Shown here: positions 1 through 13,200 of the stretch, one piece after another | Layout: the number at the start of each line of letters is the position of its first letter | Position numbering within the stretch: position 1 is the stretch's first letter | Assembly (NCBI GenBank): GCA_940671915.1 | Contig: CALNVZ010000649.1 | Span: 3,832,114 to 3,896,113 of the forward strand | Direction: 5' to 3' | DNA: 64,000 nt | Source: Paracentrotus lividus | Taxonomy: Eukaryota; Echinodermata; Echinoidea; Camarodonta; Echinidae | Translations under genes and position numbers: made by a program | Notes under the pieces: generated by a model | Seen by the model: the letters and a program-made list of their open reading frames with translations, nothing else | Database searches by the model: none | Told to the model about the DNA's origin: nothing

Positions 1-774
1 TATTGCGTATTTTATCCTACTCTGATATTCCAGATGTGAAATGCAGGAGCTTTAGAATTCTTAACTACCTTACTTCAACTCCGATGAAGTATTTTACTAT
101 TAAAGTCGTTCATAAGTTACAAACAACTTTACGAACGACTGGTCATCAGTTCTTGTGCAAAATGATTGATAATGTGATTAGTATAGCACCCAAGAAAATG
201 TTCCAGTCGTTTCTTAACTTTATGAACAACTTGGTGAAACACTACTCGGGCCAAAACACAATAACCTAAACCTCTAACAAATTCAAATCTAACCATCTTC
301 ATGTATCTTCAATAAGCAAATGTTGGATAACTGAGAGAGGGAACAGATTTTACAGATGTTTCAGTATGTGCCCTACACTTAATTTCACATGTTAAAGCAG
401 GAGTTTTAGAAACCCCAACTTCCTGATCTCTACTCTAGGCCTAACGCAAAACCCTAAACAGCCCGAACCCTCACCCTCTGTCTTTGATACAACGAATGTT
501 GAAGCAAGAGCTTTAGAATTCCTAACTTCCTGGTCTCTTCTCTTGGCCCAACACCGTACCCTAAACTCCCTAACAATCCAAACCCTCACCCTCTATCTTT
601 GATAAAGAGAATGTTAAAGCAAGAAGTTTTTGAATTCTAGGCCCAACACTGTAGGCCTACCCTAACCCTGAAACAACTTTCTAACCTTCTATATTAAATT
701 TATAAGCAAATGTTGGATAGAGTAATAACATATTTTACTGATGTTGCATATCATATCCTACTCTTCAATCACAG
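1..774 (+). repeat. Upstream intron with decayed tandem copies of the exon A 5' edge
   Basis: Four sites, at about 34, 389, 496 and 611, carry degraded versions of ATGTTAAAGCAGGAGCTTTAG, which is close to the first bases of exon A at 775 (ATGTTAAAGAAGGAGCTTGAG). The copy at 34 is also preceded by a TATTTTATCCTACTCTGA...CCAG stretch that resembles the true acceptor tract before 775. AAGCAAATGTTGGATA occurs at about 315 and again at about 703. None of the copies is open in the KIF14 frame for long. Confidence 0.65.
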
Positions 775-1077
775 ATGTTAAAGAAGGAGCTTGAGTCCAA
801 CAGGAGACGTTTGGAGCTGGAGACGAGGGAGGCTCGTAGGGCCATGGAGCAGGGCACCACACGCCACACCAGGATCCTGCAGGAACTAGAGAAGGAGAAA
901 GAGCGGCTCCTGCAGAGCGTAGAGACCCTACAGGCCTCTCAGAGGGAGCGCAAGCTGAGAAAAGGAGGAGGAGGAGGGAGGATGGATACCGGACTCCAAA
1001 GCAGGAGGGATCTCCTTCACCTCTCCATGAGGCTCCAAGAAGCTAACAACATCAGTGCCAAACTCAAAAGAAATCTA
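775..1077 (+). CDS. KIF14: KIF14 exon A: coiled-coil stalk
   Basis: This is an internal exon of 101 codons, phase 0 at both ends. The acceptor is TTCAATCACAG before 775 and the donor is GTAAGA at 1078. The ATG at 775 is simply the first codon after the splice site and is not a translation start. The peptide is a highly charged helix (ELESNRRRLELETREARRAM, then LQELEKEKERLLQSVETLQ), followed by a glycine-rich linker and the segment LQEANNISAKLKRNL that leads into the conserved KIF14 block of the next exon. A coiled coil is expected in the stalk of this family. Confidence 0.88.
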
Positions 1078-4000
1078 GTAAGAGTCTTCTGTACATTTGA
1101 CTGTTATGCAACACTTGCATGTATGGTTCTTGTATTGCAATGCATCATGGGATGGAATTCCACTACAATCAGTTGCAGCATGCAATTATGTTGTCATCAC
1201 TAGTAGGAAATTCATGTACTGTTATGTTTGTGTTTGTTGTGAGGATCAGTTGAAAACTTGACTAATGTATCTTCTTTAACTCTAAAAGTTATTTCTGTGG
1301 TAAGCAAGGATATTAACTGTGGGATATTGGTGAAAATCAAATTTCTCACTAGCGTTCACAACATAATAATCACACAGGATTGGACAATGCAATCAACTTA
1401 CTTTGCTAGCTGATTTTGTCCTAACATGCTTTGCAATGCAAGAGCCATAATTGCATGTATTTCATGATAAGGCGATATGAAAGCATTTACACTTTCTATC
1501 CTCCAATTTCACATTCCTATATTCAATTTTCAAAATTCAGAACTTTTCTGTATATCTGATTTTGTGAGATATGCATACTTGTTAGATGGAATGTTCCTAT
1601 CTTCTATTTCTCACTTTTCTTCTCTCTCAAACCCTTTTCAAACAAATTTACTTTCCCTTATTTTCTTAATAAAAATTTAAAAGAATTATTTCTCTCAACT
1701 CCATTGTGTAGACATTCAGCAGACATGACGAACAGACGTCATCTAACCTTCATGGTCAAAGGTCAGAGGTCAGTGTAAGGGTCAATGACACCAAGAAGGG
1801 GTTGATGACCTTTTGGTCTCTGGACTCGTTTGAGGAGAAACTGCTTCAGATGAGAGAAGCATTCCAGGTAAATCACTCATTGTTAACCAATGGAAATAAA
1901 TGTTTTCTTTTTAGTGACGTTTTGGCATTATTTGTAACCAAAATGCGATAAATTACCTATGAAATATCACCAGAAAGAGCAAAAATTCACTGATAAATAT
2001 TAGTTTATTTCTGGAGTTATGCACAAAGGTGTTCTTGAATGAGAATATATTTATGTAGTTTAAAGAAAAGTCAGGATTGAAATCTCAAACTTGGCATGGC
2101 GAAAAATATTATGTTATAATCCTGTTTCTATTATTAAATTTAAAACTTTTGGGATTAATTTTGTTATTATCATTAATATGTTATTAAATATTACTTTATT
2201 CATTTCTTCAATATTGTAGGAATGAAATAAAATTGTGAAGTTCAAGAAATTTTTATGCTTATTTCGAGATGAATTGCAATAAACTTTTTCCATTCACTGT
2301 GAGACAATTTTGTCATTCTTTTATCTCATGCCAATATAGGACTCTCCCTGTTATAATAGGGTCTTTATGTGCTTCAAACATGCGTCAAAAAGAATATTTT
2401 TAACAAATTGTCCGTCTTTTCCTGATTTAGGGTAATTGCACCAGCAAGGAGATCAATGCAATATTTGCCAGTCAGAATGGAAGCTGGGAAAAAGACTTTC
2501 AACTCGATTCACCAATTGCTCATAGGCAGTAAGTTTATATCCACTTCGTCTATACAGCAGTGGTTCTAATTCTTTGTTTGTCTACTACCACATGGGCTAA
2601 ACCCATTTGGATGGTAACAATGGTCTATACATAATTGGTCTAATTGCCAATTCTTTTGATAGCAAAATGGTCAAATTGCATTTTTGTCTAATGCCCCAAA
2701 GAATATTTGGTCTATTACCAATCTGTTACTGGAAATAACCAAGTGAACATTAGACAAACTGGACATTACACGGAATGGAATTTCACGGAATGACAAATAG
2801 GGGAGGTGGTAATTAGACCAAAAGGTAATTGACAAACCGGCTGTAGACAGAATGAAATTAGACCATGTGGGATGAGACTTAATGGACATAGTCAAAGTGG
2901 GTTTAGACCAAGTGGCAATTTACCGTAATTTTCTGTAATTACTGTAAAATTTAGATGCTTATATGTTGCTTTTCAGATTCGTACACAGTTCTATTTAAAT
3001 TTCTTCTAATTTAACAATTATGTAATGATATATAAATGCATAGTGTAATACTGTTTTATAGGAAAGTGAAAATAAAATAAAATAAAACAACACATCTTTG
3101 AACTTTGACCTTCAGATTCATATGTTCATCAAGGAGTGACCCCTCCACAACGACCCCTGCACGATCGTCGTCCTCGTCCACCACCAATGGATCGCATCTT
3201 CAGTCTTCAGCAGTTACCCATGGCAACAGTCTAGATGCCATCACTGCATCCTGCTTGCATCATCTAGGAGCATCGGTGATGAGAGGAGGAGGAGGAAGGG
3301 AGGAGGATGGGGAGCCGACTCTGGCAGACAGGACCATTGGGTGTATGCATCGTTTGCTTGTTGCCACGGAGACAATGAGAGGGTGGAGAGAGAGAAAAGA
3401 TGGTGAGATTTGCTTTTCTCAAATTACTTTTATTTTCATCTCCATCAATTCATATTGTGTATGCATGTAACATAATCATTAAAGGGAATGGGTAACTTTG
3501 TGGTAGCTTGTAAGATTTTGAGCTATGGGGCCCTACATCCTGTCAGTGCTTGTCACATTGTGTCAAGATGAAACCCTGACAATTTCATTTCCATAGCTTC
3601 ATTACATGCTTTACATTAGGTAAAAATGTGCAAGTGACCGGAAATATCAGATTATTTTTTATCCATTGACTGCAGTGCTATTTTGAGTGTCCCTCGGTAT
3701 GCTTATGAAATGGTGATATTCATTCATCAATATCTCAACAATTAAACTACCCTTCGGCTTAAAAATCTCAGCAGGAAGGGTAATTTTACGTTTAAGATCC
3801 GGAATAAAATTAAATAATCACTTTAATGGTGACCCACCAATTCTTCTTAGCTCTGTTCTATGCTTATACTGTCAAATGCAATTTAGCTGTTGGGCTTCGA
3901 TGTTAATCTTCATAGTTATATATAAACAATTATAATTATTATCAGGTAAGCCCATTGAGTCATCGGTTCTCCAAGCCACGATATCCATTGACCTTCTGAC

Positions 4001-7000
4001 CTCTTTGTCAAACTTATGGGCCACCCTGTTACATCGGCAGGACGAGAAGCATCATCAGCACCGCCCTCATCAGTCCAAAGCGAGCCAGGGTCTAGTCGAG
4101 CAAATGGAAGAATGCAGTCAGAAACTGGCAAGGCAGATCTACGCAATGATACAGGTATTCGATTATGATCAAAGACACAATTTTTCATTTAAGGACAATT
4201 GCTTCAGGTTTTATTTTGTAGGGTTAGGTTAAGGGACTTATTTGGGTTTTATGTTAGATTTAGGGTTAGGTCTGGTATAGGGTATAGTGTTAGTCATTTG
4301 ATTAGTGGAGCAATTTTTTTGCTGGAGCAAAAGTCATGGAAGTTATTATGATAATAATGTTACTACTGATTTTTTTATTTTTTTATTAGGGGCGTAATTG
4401 GCCCCAAAAATGTCACGCCTTTCTTTTATAACCCAGAGCAGTAAAAGTACTTTTCGTATTACCCTTCACTTTACAATGATATATAAAGACTATATTCAAT
4501 TAAAAATGTATTTAGTAATATGAATTAAAAAAAAACTCATGTGATTTCATCCCCATTTACACCTGGGTGGGGAGAAGCAGTGTAGATAAAATACCTAGCT
4601 CAAGGATATGATTGCCGGTACCGGGGATTGAAACCACAACTTTTGCATTTACAGTCAAGTGGTTAGACCACTAGACTACAACACTTCTAATTCACCTTTA
4701 AATGGGATATGTCCCAATTTTTATTTGATGAAAAACAACCTATTACACCAACATCAAATCAAGGTTATGACAGGGGTGAACCCACAACTTTTGCATTTAC
4801 AGTCACGTGGTTAGACCACTAGACTACAACACTTCTAATCCACATTGAAATGGGGTAATCCCAACTTCGTTTTGATGAAGCAGAACCTTTTATTCCAGGC
4901 TTATTACACCATCATCTCATCTGGGTTAAGCCAGGGTAAAGGACATAATTGCAGGTGCCGGGGACTGAACCCACAACCTTGCATTCATAGTCAAGTGATT
5001 AGACCACTACACTATGACACTTCTAATCCACATTAAAATGGGCTATTCCCCAACTTTGTTTTGATGAAGCACAACCTTTTATTCCAGGCTTATTACACCA
5101 TCATCTCATCTGGATTATGACAGGAGTAATGAGCTCAAGATGATTAAATCACCTCTGTTTTTAACTCGATTACAGGTGGCTGAAAATTTAATAAAACATC
5201 CTCATTATGCCCATGGGAGGTGAAGTGTAGAGAGCTATAGTGATGTTGTAGTTGCGTGAAGAGTAGGGAAACGATGTTAACCCCTTCCACACCACATTGA
5301 TTTATTGATTGTTTGTAGTATTATAGAAATAATGCACAGTTTTGAGTGTGTTAGTGGCAATGCAGCACACTCAAGGCTATTTACAACATGGAACAACCCC
5401 AAAGTGCTTGCCCTGAGTGTTTTTGCATGATATTATGAATACCCGAGATGCCTGCATCACCACTAACATTAGAAATATAAAACTGCACATGTTTTTTTTA
5501 TAAAACGGGTTTGTGTTATGAATTAGTAGTGGAAAATTTGTTCAAAACCTTTTCAAATCCTTTGAATCATACAGAAGGGGCAGCATCTGCTTTCTGTTAT
5601 TACATATTTTGATACCAGTAATCGTGATTTGCACCTGGGTAATCAAGATGTAGTTTCTTAGTCTTTACGTGCCAGAGGTAAATTGATGCATCCAGAGATT
5701 TTTTTTTTTTTATTTGTTACAAAGGCAATACGAAAATGCTAAAGTACAAATTTGTGCATTATCACAGTTTTTCCGCTCTGAAAAGTCAGTGAATTTTTGT
5801 AAGAACCCTGTTACATAATATCTTGTATGATTTTGTATTTTGTTTACAGTGAAGTTCATTGTAGTACATGTATGGACATTTAAGCTCCTGTGATATATCT
5901 GGAAATACAAAATATTATGAAAACTGTTTTGTTGTTTCTTTTAGAACCTCACAAAGCAAGGCCAAAAAGATACCCAGCAAGCTACCAATGAGATGCAAAC
6001 AGATCTTATATTCACAGCTCGAATCCTGGGAGAACTGTGTTTCATCACTGATACACCATGTTGGTCTATTGGGCAAGGAGAGCATAAAGAGATGAAACAA
6101 GTATGTACTATTAATTTGATTTGATTTGATTTAATTTAATTTGATTTGTTTCATCACTGATACACCATGTTGGTCTATAGGATAAGGAGAGCATGAATAG
6201 ATGAAACAATTATGTAATATTGATTTGATTTGATTTGATTCAAATTAATCCATTTCGCCTAACGTCCAATTGGTCAAACACCACTTGGTCACTTCCAGTA
6301 CACAAACCTGTAATTGACCAAACATGGAATTAGACTAAAATGTAATTAGACAATTTTGGTTATTTGATGAATTGGCTATTAGACCAAGTGGTCATTAGAT
6401 CAAGTATGTAATAGACCACAGAAAACTTAGACCGAATTGTTAGGAGACCAAATAGTTTTAGCCCATATGGTATTAGTCTAACAGAAACCAAAGCCTGCAG
6501 CAAGTGAACAACTTGATGCATCAGAAGGCTCTGAGGAGACAAAGGATCGGAGGGGCAAGCCATTGTTAACACACAAATGCTTGGCCCTCCAATCATTTGT
6601 TTCTGCACAGCCTTCCGATGCCTCTGAGCAACTCACATTTTAATCTGTATTCATTCTTATAGAAAGATATCGATGCAATACCCTTTCTCTCTCTTCTAGA
6701 TTGACTTCAAATTAAAGCAAGGATTCCTCGACGGTGCTGATGTGTTTGTTGATAAGACAATCCAAGAGAGCCTCACTGCCATTGGTCAGTTTGAAATCAA
6801 GCTTCGTTCAACCCTCCACGATCACAATCTTAAAGGGGTAAGTCAAACTTTTTCTTTTGACTTTGGTTCCCCCTCCTAAAGAAAATGTATTGTGTTGTAA
6901 TGTTTTCTTTTTAATTTAGCTGCAAAGCATACATGTACATGTAGGAAAATGAAATGTACATTATGTGCTTGTTTAGAGCAAACTGGATGAAGTTGGAGGG

Positions 7001-7233
7001 GAATTTTTTAGAAGATGATTCTCTAGGACAAAGCCACTTGCTTGGAAACACATTAGAAACTTCAAGTTAAATGAAACAATTATTAGGGTTCCTCAGTGTA
7101 ATTTTCTTGTGCTACTTTGAAAATACTAACAAATTTATAAAGTGCATGACTTTTAGGTCTAGAGAGAAATAAACAGACATTCAGATGAGAGAATGATTGA
7201 GCTGGGATAACGAAGAAAGAGAGAGACAGATAG

Positions 7234-7277
<44 letters not shown>

Positions 7278-10200
7278 GCAAATGGCAGTAATGTTGAGGT
7301 TGGATAGAGAGAGGAAAAGAGAGAAAGGTATGTCAAGAAAACAGAGAGAGTAGAAACATAGATATTGAGTTTTCGCACATGTTACGTCCATGCATTGGTA
7401 GCTCAAACCCAGCTCCATTTCCAGGCCAGAATGATCAATGTGATCTGTATTTCGTTCATAGATTCATCAAATCGTAACCTGTCTTTGCACAAATACGGTT
7501 TAACCCTAATAAGACTGGGGTGTTTTTGTAGCTGTCAAGCCGGGGGGGCATGATGGCTCCCCCCCCTAAGATATCGCGCGACCGCGCTGAAAATGTGCAC
7601 GATGGTAGTGTGTCATGTAATCTACAAGACTGCGTTGTTAATTTTTGCGAAATAATATTGATTTATTTTATATGAATTAATTATGCTAATTTATGCATGA
7701 AATCATACTTTTTGCTCTAATTGAAAAAATAAAGCTCCTAGAATGCGAAGTTTGTGTATTATTATTCCTTATAGCATTCCTAACAATTGTAGTAGGAAAA
7801 AATTCTAGTGTCGAAATTAATTTCTTATGTATTTTATTGTTTTATGAATTTCTTATGTATATCTTTGTTGTTTCGACCTTATGTTTTTCTTTGTTTTTTT
7901 CGCAAAAATAATTGAAGAACCATTTTGAACCATAATAATGCTAAAATAAATTGATTTCAGCCTATGAAAGTAAAAATAACCATATCTTTATGAATAAGGT
8001 GAGAAAACTCAATTTGCATTGACCTTGTACACAAAATCACGTTTTTGAGCCGTTTTCGGTCTGACGGATATTTTTGAAAATCGTGCAGCGCCGTAACGGT
8101 ATGACCGATTTTCGCGAAAATGGTTTCAAAAGATGCGCGAGACTTGAAAGTATAAAGTCAGCAAGCGGCGCGATCAAGAAATTTCACCCGGCGGAATGGT
8201 CGCGGAAAATGTTGAGGGGGGCCATGATGCCCCCCCCCCCCAGTCTTTTGAGGGTTAAAATGTACAAAAGAGTCTTCTAATCCTCAGGATAGGTTTATAA
8301 ATACACCACACTTTTCAGAAGCGTTCATTTGACCTATAATTGCTGTTTCTGGGATGATTTGGTAGACCAAACACACCCTTAGAGAGAAGGTGTCTCCACG
8401 CCAAAGTGCTTTAACCTGCCATCCAGACACATGTCATACTCTTCTCCGAGTGTAAACACTAGGGCCCGTATTCTGTTACGTGGTTTAGAGTTGTACGGCA
8501 ATTGACAATAGAATCGAACAATAGCACCGTACGAGAAAAAACTCCCAGCCGCAAAAAACCTCCCAAACGTTACAACTTTCCGTACACTGGAAGTTCTCGT
8601 GCATTGAAAGCACAAGATAAAACCGGAAAATCCATTGTAATAATGACGCAACAATGATTGTTTGTAGCCGCTTTATCCTTGACTGCGATGTTGTGCATTG
8701 TCGTTGTCATGCATTTTTAAATATCACGTCTTATTCATTAACAATTCATGCCTGGAAGGAACAATTAACCAGGGAGTGGAAAGGGAGTTTATTCTTTGAA
8801 TTAATCTCCTAAAATACTCCAGAATTTTTCTTTCACAAATGTGAAGTGTCCATATTTGGCCAAAAGCAATGAAACGTTGAATTTATTCCGATATCACGCA
8901 TACCATCATGCGCAAAAGTCTCACTTAGCGATGCACCAATCTTCCTTATTACATTTGTATGTTGTTCTTATTGGTGGGCAAAATTAATAATGGGAAGGGG
9001 TGAAATGTAAATTTTTCCTATTTAAATATTTCAACCTTTACAGAGCCCAACAAAACAATAAAACGTCAATGTTCATAACAATATCCACTCGCGTCGAAAT
9101 CCACATCTATCAAATAATATTAAATAATATGGACCTTTGAAGGATGGTGGATTGTTTCCATTCTTTGTGTGTGATTTTTTTGTACATGTGTATGTATGTA
9201 TGCTCGCTATATTGAAATGGACGGGAAATTCTTTTATTGTATGAAAAATTAATCCATGCTAAACAAGAATATTATCAAAGCACGGATATCTTTCTTTGAA
9301 AGCTTAGCGGTTCCAGGTTATGGCTGACATGGCACAATGACAACGGACAAAGGTTTCAGATTCAGCGGAACCAATGCTGCTGAATGAACTACTCGTTAGT
9401 ATTTTGAATCCAATGCATAACTGGGTGCTATCACTGACAAACACGTTCTGTCTCACATAGCAACACACAATAATGCAAAAGGAAATCGATGGCCATATGT
9501 CAAGTGCCATTAATAATTCAGTAGTCTTGAAAGAAAATTTAGACCATTCAGTTGAAAGAAATGGTGTTTCTCCTCTGTAAATATGCGTATAGTGGTATCT
9601 GACGTCCGGTGCCGAGACTCGAGGAGACGTCTCCGATAATGTTGTACCAAACGATCCTGACAAAAAAAACACACAGATTCGTAAGAATGTTCATTTCCCT
9701 CGACTCATGAGATATCGCGAGATCATGAGACGTCTGTGCGACCACTTTAATTCTTTCCCGACATCAAAACCGTATCAAACCGTCCACGTCTCAAATCAGT
9801 CTCATGGCAACTTGAGATACCACCATAAATGGTATCTCACTTTGTCCCCGCGACTTGGATACTCCAGGACGTCTCCGATATAAATAATATGCGCGAGCAT
9901 TCCGGCGATCCCGGGCGGGGGGGGGACGTCCCCCCCCGATTTTTAAGGACGCCCCTTCAATTATGAACAAGCTGTGGAGAGGTACAATAAAGGCTAAAAG
10001 TATTATAAGCAGAATTTTCGGCTCGCGCTTCCGCTCGCAACATTTCATTAGTTTCTGCATATGTGCGAAGTATGCAAATTTTAGTGTATTATTTTTCACT
10101 TTTGGTTTCTGTCCCCCCCCCGCCTCCCCGTGACATGAAATCGCCGCCTGTCTGGAATATCTCGGAGACGTCTCTGAGACGTCTGCGACAAAAAATCTAA

Positions 10201-13200
10201 ACAATTCAAACCATTCTCAAATAGTATCAACATAGGTTCCAAATCGTTTTCAGTGTATGACAAGTGACTTGCCACCATTAGTTATTGTGGTTTTTGGTCA
10301 GGTTGTCCTTTCTACAAATGTCAGTCAAACTAATACTTCATCGTGTCGGAAATGTCATTTTGATGATAACATGCAATAATCTAATCGATGTGGAGAGTTC
10401 TATAATGCACCTCATTATTAAACAAGTTTAACAACATTAACTTCAAGTAACGAGGAAATAGATAATAAATAGCTTCCTCCGACAAAAACCCGCAAGCCAT
10501 ATCAAATTCTAAACACCTATACCCCTAGTTTAGAATTCTTCTAGAATGTGTGACATAATGATCCCGAATGACGTCATTCTGAATCTACTTTCGTACGATA
10601 GGACGCACGCTTCACTGAGCTTCATAGAGAGCGTCGCAAATCAGCGTTGCATTCTCGTCTCATTACCCTTACTATTTTCGTGCGACAGCACAACTCTAAA
10701 CACCGCAACAGAATACGGGCCTAGAGGTGTATAATAGACCAGGTGAATCACTAAAGGTCAAATCTCCACCAGGGATCAATGCTGCGATGTTCATTTAAAG
10801 ATCTCAACGTAATCAAATTAGGATAGATTTAATTCAATAATCACTGAATAGATAACTTTGGGTACTGATCATTTTGACAGAATTTGTGTCTATTTTGACT
10901 GCTTTTAGAAATGAATATATAGTTTGCAGGGTTCAACAATTTTGTAGCATTACATTTTACTATAAATTATGCTTGGTTAATAAGGTTTTCAGCCAATCAG
11001 GCTTACTGAATAATATCTTTGGCAGATCTATGACCAGTACCTGATTATTATCACTAGTTAAATGTCCAAAATATATGCATCCATTTCAATACAATTTAAT
11101 GTTTTCATCTGTTTCAAAGAATATACATTTTACAAGAAAATTTTAAAATCATTACAATAAAAGCAGCAAATGAAAAAAAAAAAAAATAACATCATGAATA
11201 ATAAGTACATATATGGGCACACTAAAAAAACAAAAAAACATAATGAGTATGAAAGATGAAATTACATATTTGTCTTATATAGCAGGAAAAATAAAAGTGG
11301 TGCTCAGATTCAAACAACTAGGAAAATGCAGTCTGTGCATTTAGACTAGTCCTGCATTCATTCAAACAATGAGGCAAAGCAATCATGTTGGCCGTACGAG
11401 ACAGAAGGACACTAATTCTGTGTTCAAGTATGAGAGTTTCCTTTCATCCCTCAGTGCACAATATGAACAGTGTCTGCGCCTCAAGACTAGTCCTGCATTC
11501 ATTCAAATGATCAGGTGAATCCATCATAATTGCCGTGAAAGACAGAAGGGCACTAACTCTGTGTTGAAGTACATGTATATGGGATAGTGCCCTTGTAGCG
11601 CTCAGTACACAATACGACAACCTGTCATTCTAGCAGTGATCAGAAGAAATTGATCTGTCGTTCAAGGACACCCATTGGCATAAAGGTAATGAAGAGTCTG
11701 CACTTTACTCGTAACCACCTCTGGACCACTGGTACATACATGATTGCAACAATAAATGAGAAAATGAAATAAATAATTAAAAAAGATGATAAATCAGGGC
11801 TCGACTTTGACAATGGCCCGATATACCACCTGGAAATTTGCCATTAGACGCAATAAATTGACACAATATTAACGCAGGTTACGATCTATTTGGCCACCTG
11901 AACTTAAGTTCAGGTGGCCTGGCTGGCCCCTTTGTAATGAATCAGGGCTTGACTTTACATGTACAATGTAACAATGGCCCGATTGGCCACCTGAGAAAAC
12001 TTGCTATAAATTCAGACTAAACAAATCAATTGACAAAATATTCAGGCCGTTTTTGGCCAGTGGAACTCATGCTATCATGGCTTGACTGCCCCCCTGAAAA
12101 CTTTGTATTCAAAATAAACTTATCAATATTCAATAAATAATATGCTTGAGAGAGGGGGGGGGGGAGGGTGGCAATGATGGGTTCGTTGTTAAAGCCATGT
12201 TGTCTCCCAACTGGGAGGGTAAATAATTGTGACCAAGTCCATGGACATGTACAGTATTATTGCCCTTTGGTATTGCGTCCTCATTTGATTTTCGAATCCC
12301 TTGATAGGACTTTAAAAAATAAAGCCTTTTTTATGTTTCTGAGATTGTATACCTCCATGTACAAGCATTTAATGGATTTTATGGTAAATTGTTATTTGGT
12401 CTAAGCCCAATTTTATTATTGCCCGTTTGGTCTCATCACACTTTCCATTTTTTGTACATCCTGTTCATCTAATTACCTTTTGGTCTAATTGCCACTATAT
12501 TTACCATTTTGTCTAATTCACAGGTTGTCTAATGTTCACTTGGTCTAACACCACTCCTTGAAATCCCATAACAAAATATACCAAATATATTCATTTGGAA
12601 GTTAGACGAAAATGCAATTAGACAACTTGGCTATTAGATGGATTGGCAATTAGACCAAGTGTGTATTAGACCAAGGGGGACTTAGACCGAATTGACCGAA
12701 TTCTATGTCCGTTACCCCAATTTATATTTCATTGTAAAGAGTGACTTTTACTTTGTCTAGGTATATCTGCAATGAGCGGCCAAACACCAGTATTTTCAAA
12801 ATATTTCGTAACAGATTTTTAGTGTGACGGTCCAATTTCCAGGGTGAAATCAAATCTGAATTTAATGGTTTGAAAATAGGAAATAATATACCTTTCTGTT
12901 AATTTGTGAACATTTGCATTGATTGGAATACTCTTCAGTCTGTCTATTTCCCACCCCCAGTCATTAGCTCCCACAATATCAACCATTCATCTGTAAATGC
13001 ACATCTGTAATACGCTTCAGAGCAATAATTTGTTTGCGCAAAACCTCTGAATATTTTAGATAGTTCATCTGCTGGATCTAATTCGAGTGGGAATTTGACG
13101 TGATTGCAGAGGCGAGCCCAAAATTTGCTGGGCCGTTTGTAATTGGGGGTATTTAAATCCTCATTTTTCTGGGGGGCAATTTTGGCCTGTCCGTCATCAC

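Larger units (their letters stand above)
8460..10723. mobile_element. 2.3 kb inverted-repeat element with other elements nested inside
   Basis: The left end GGGCCCGTATTCTGTTACG (8462 on) and right end CAACAGAATACGGGCC (to 10721) are inverted, and the similarity continues inward through GTTTAGAGTTGT. TA lies at both outer edges. The centre is occupied by two elements of the GAGACGTCTC family (9592-9823, 9829-10278). No transposase was recognised. Confidence 0.65.

Noticed and set aside
775..777. ATG as a start codon of a 142-residue protein
   Set aside because: It directly follows an acceptor tract, the frame stays coding only to the donor at 1078, and the joined exons give a kinesin tail that needs upstream exons.
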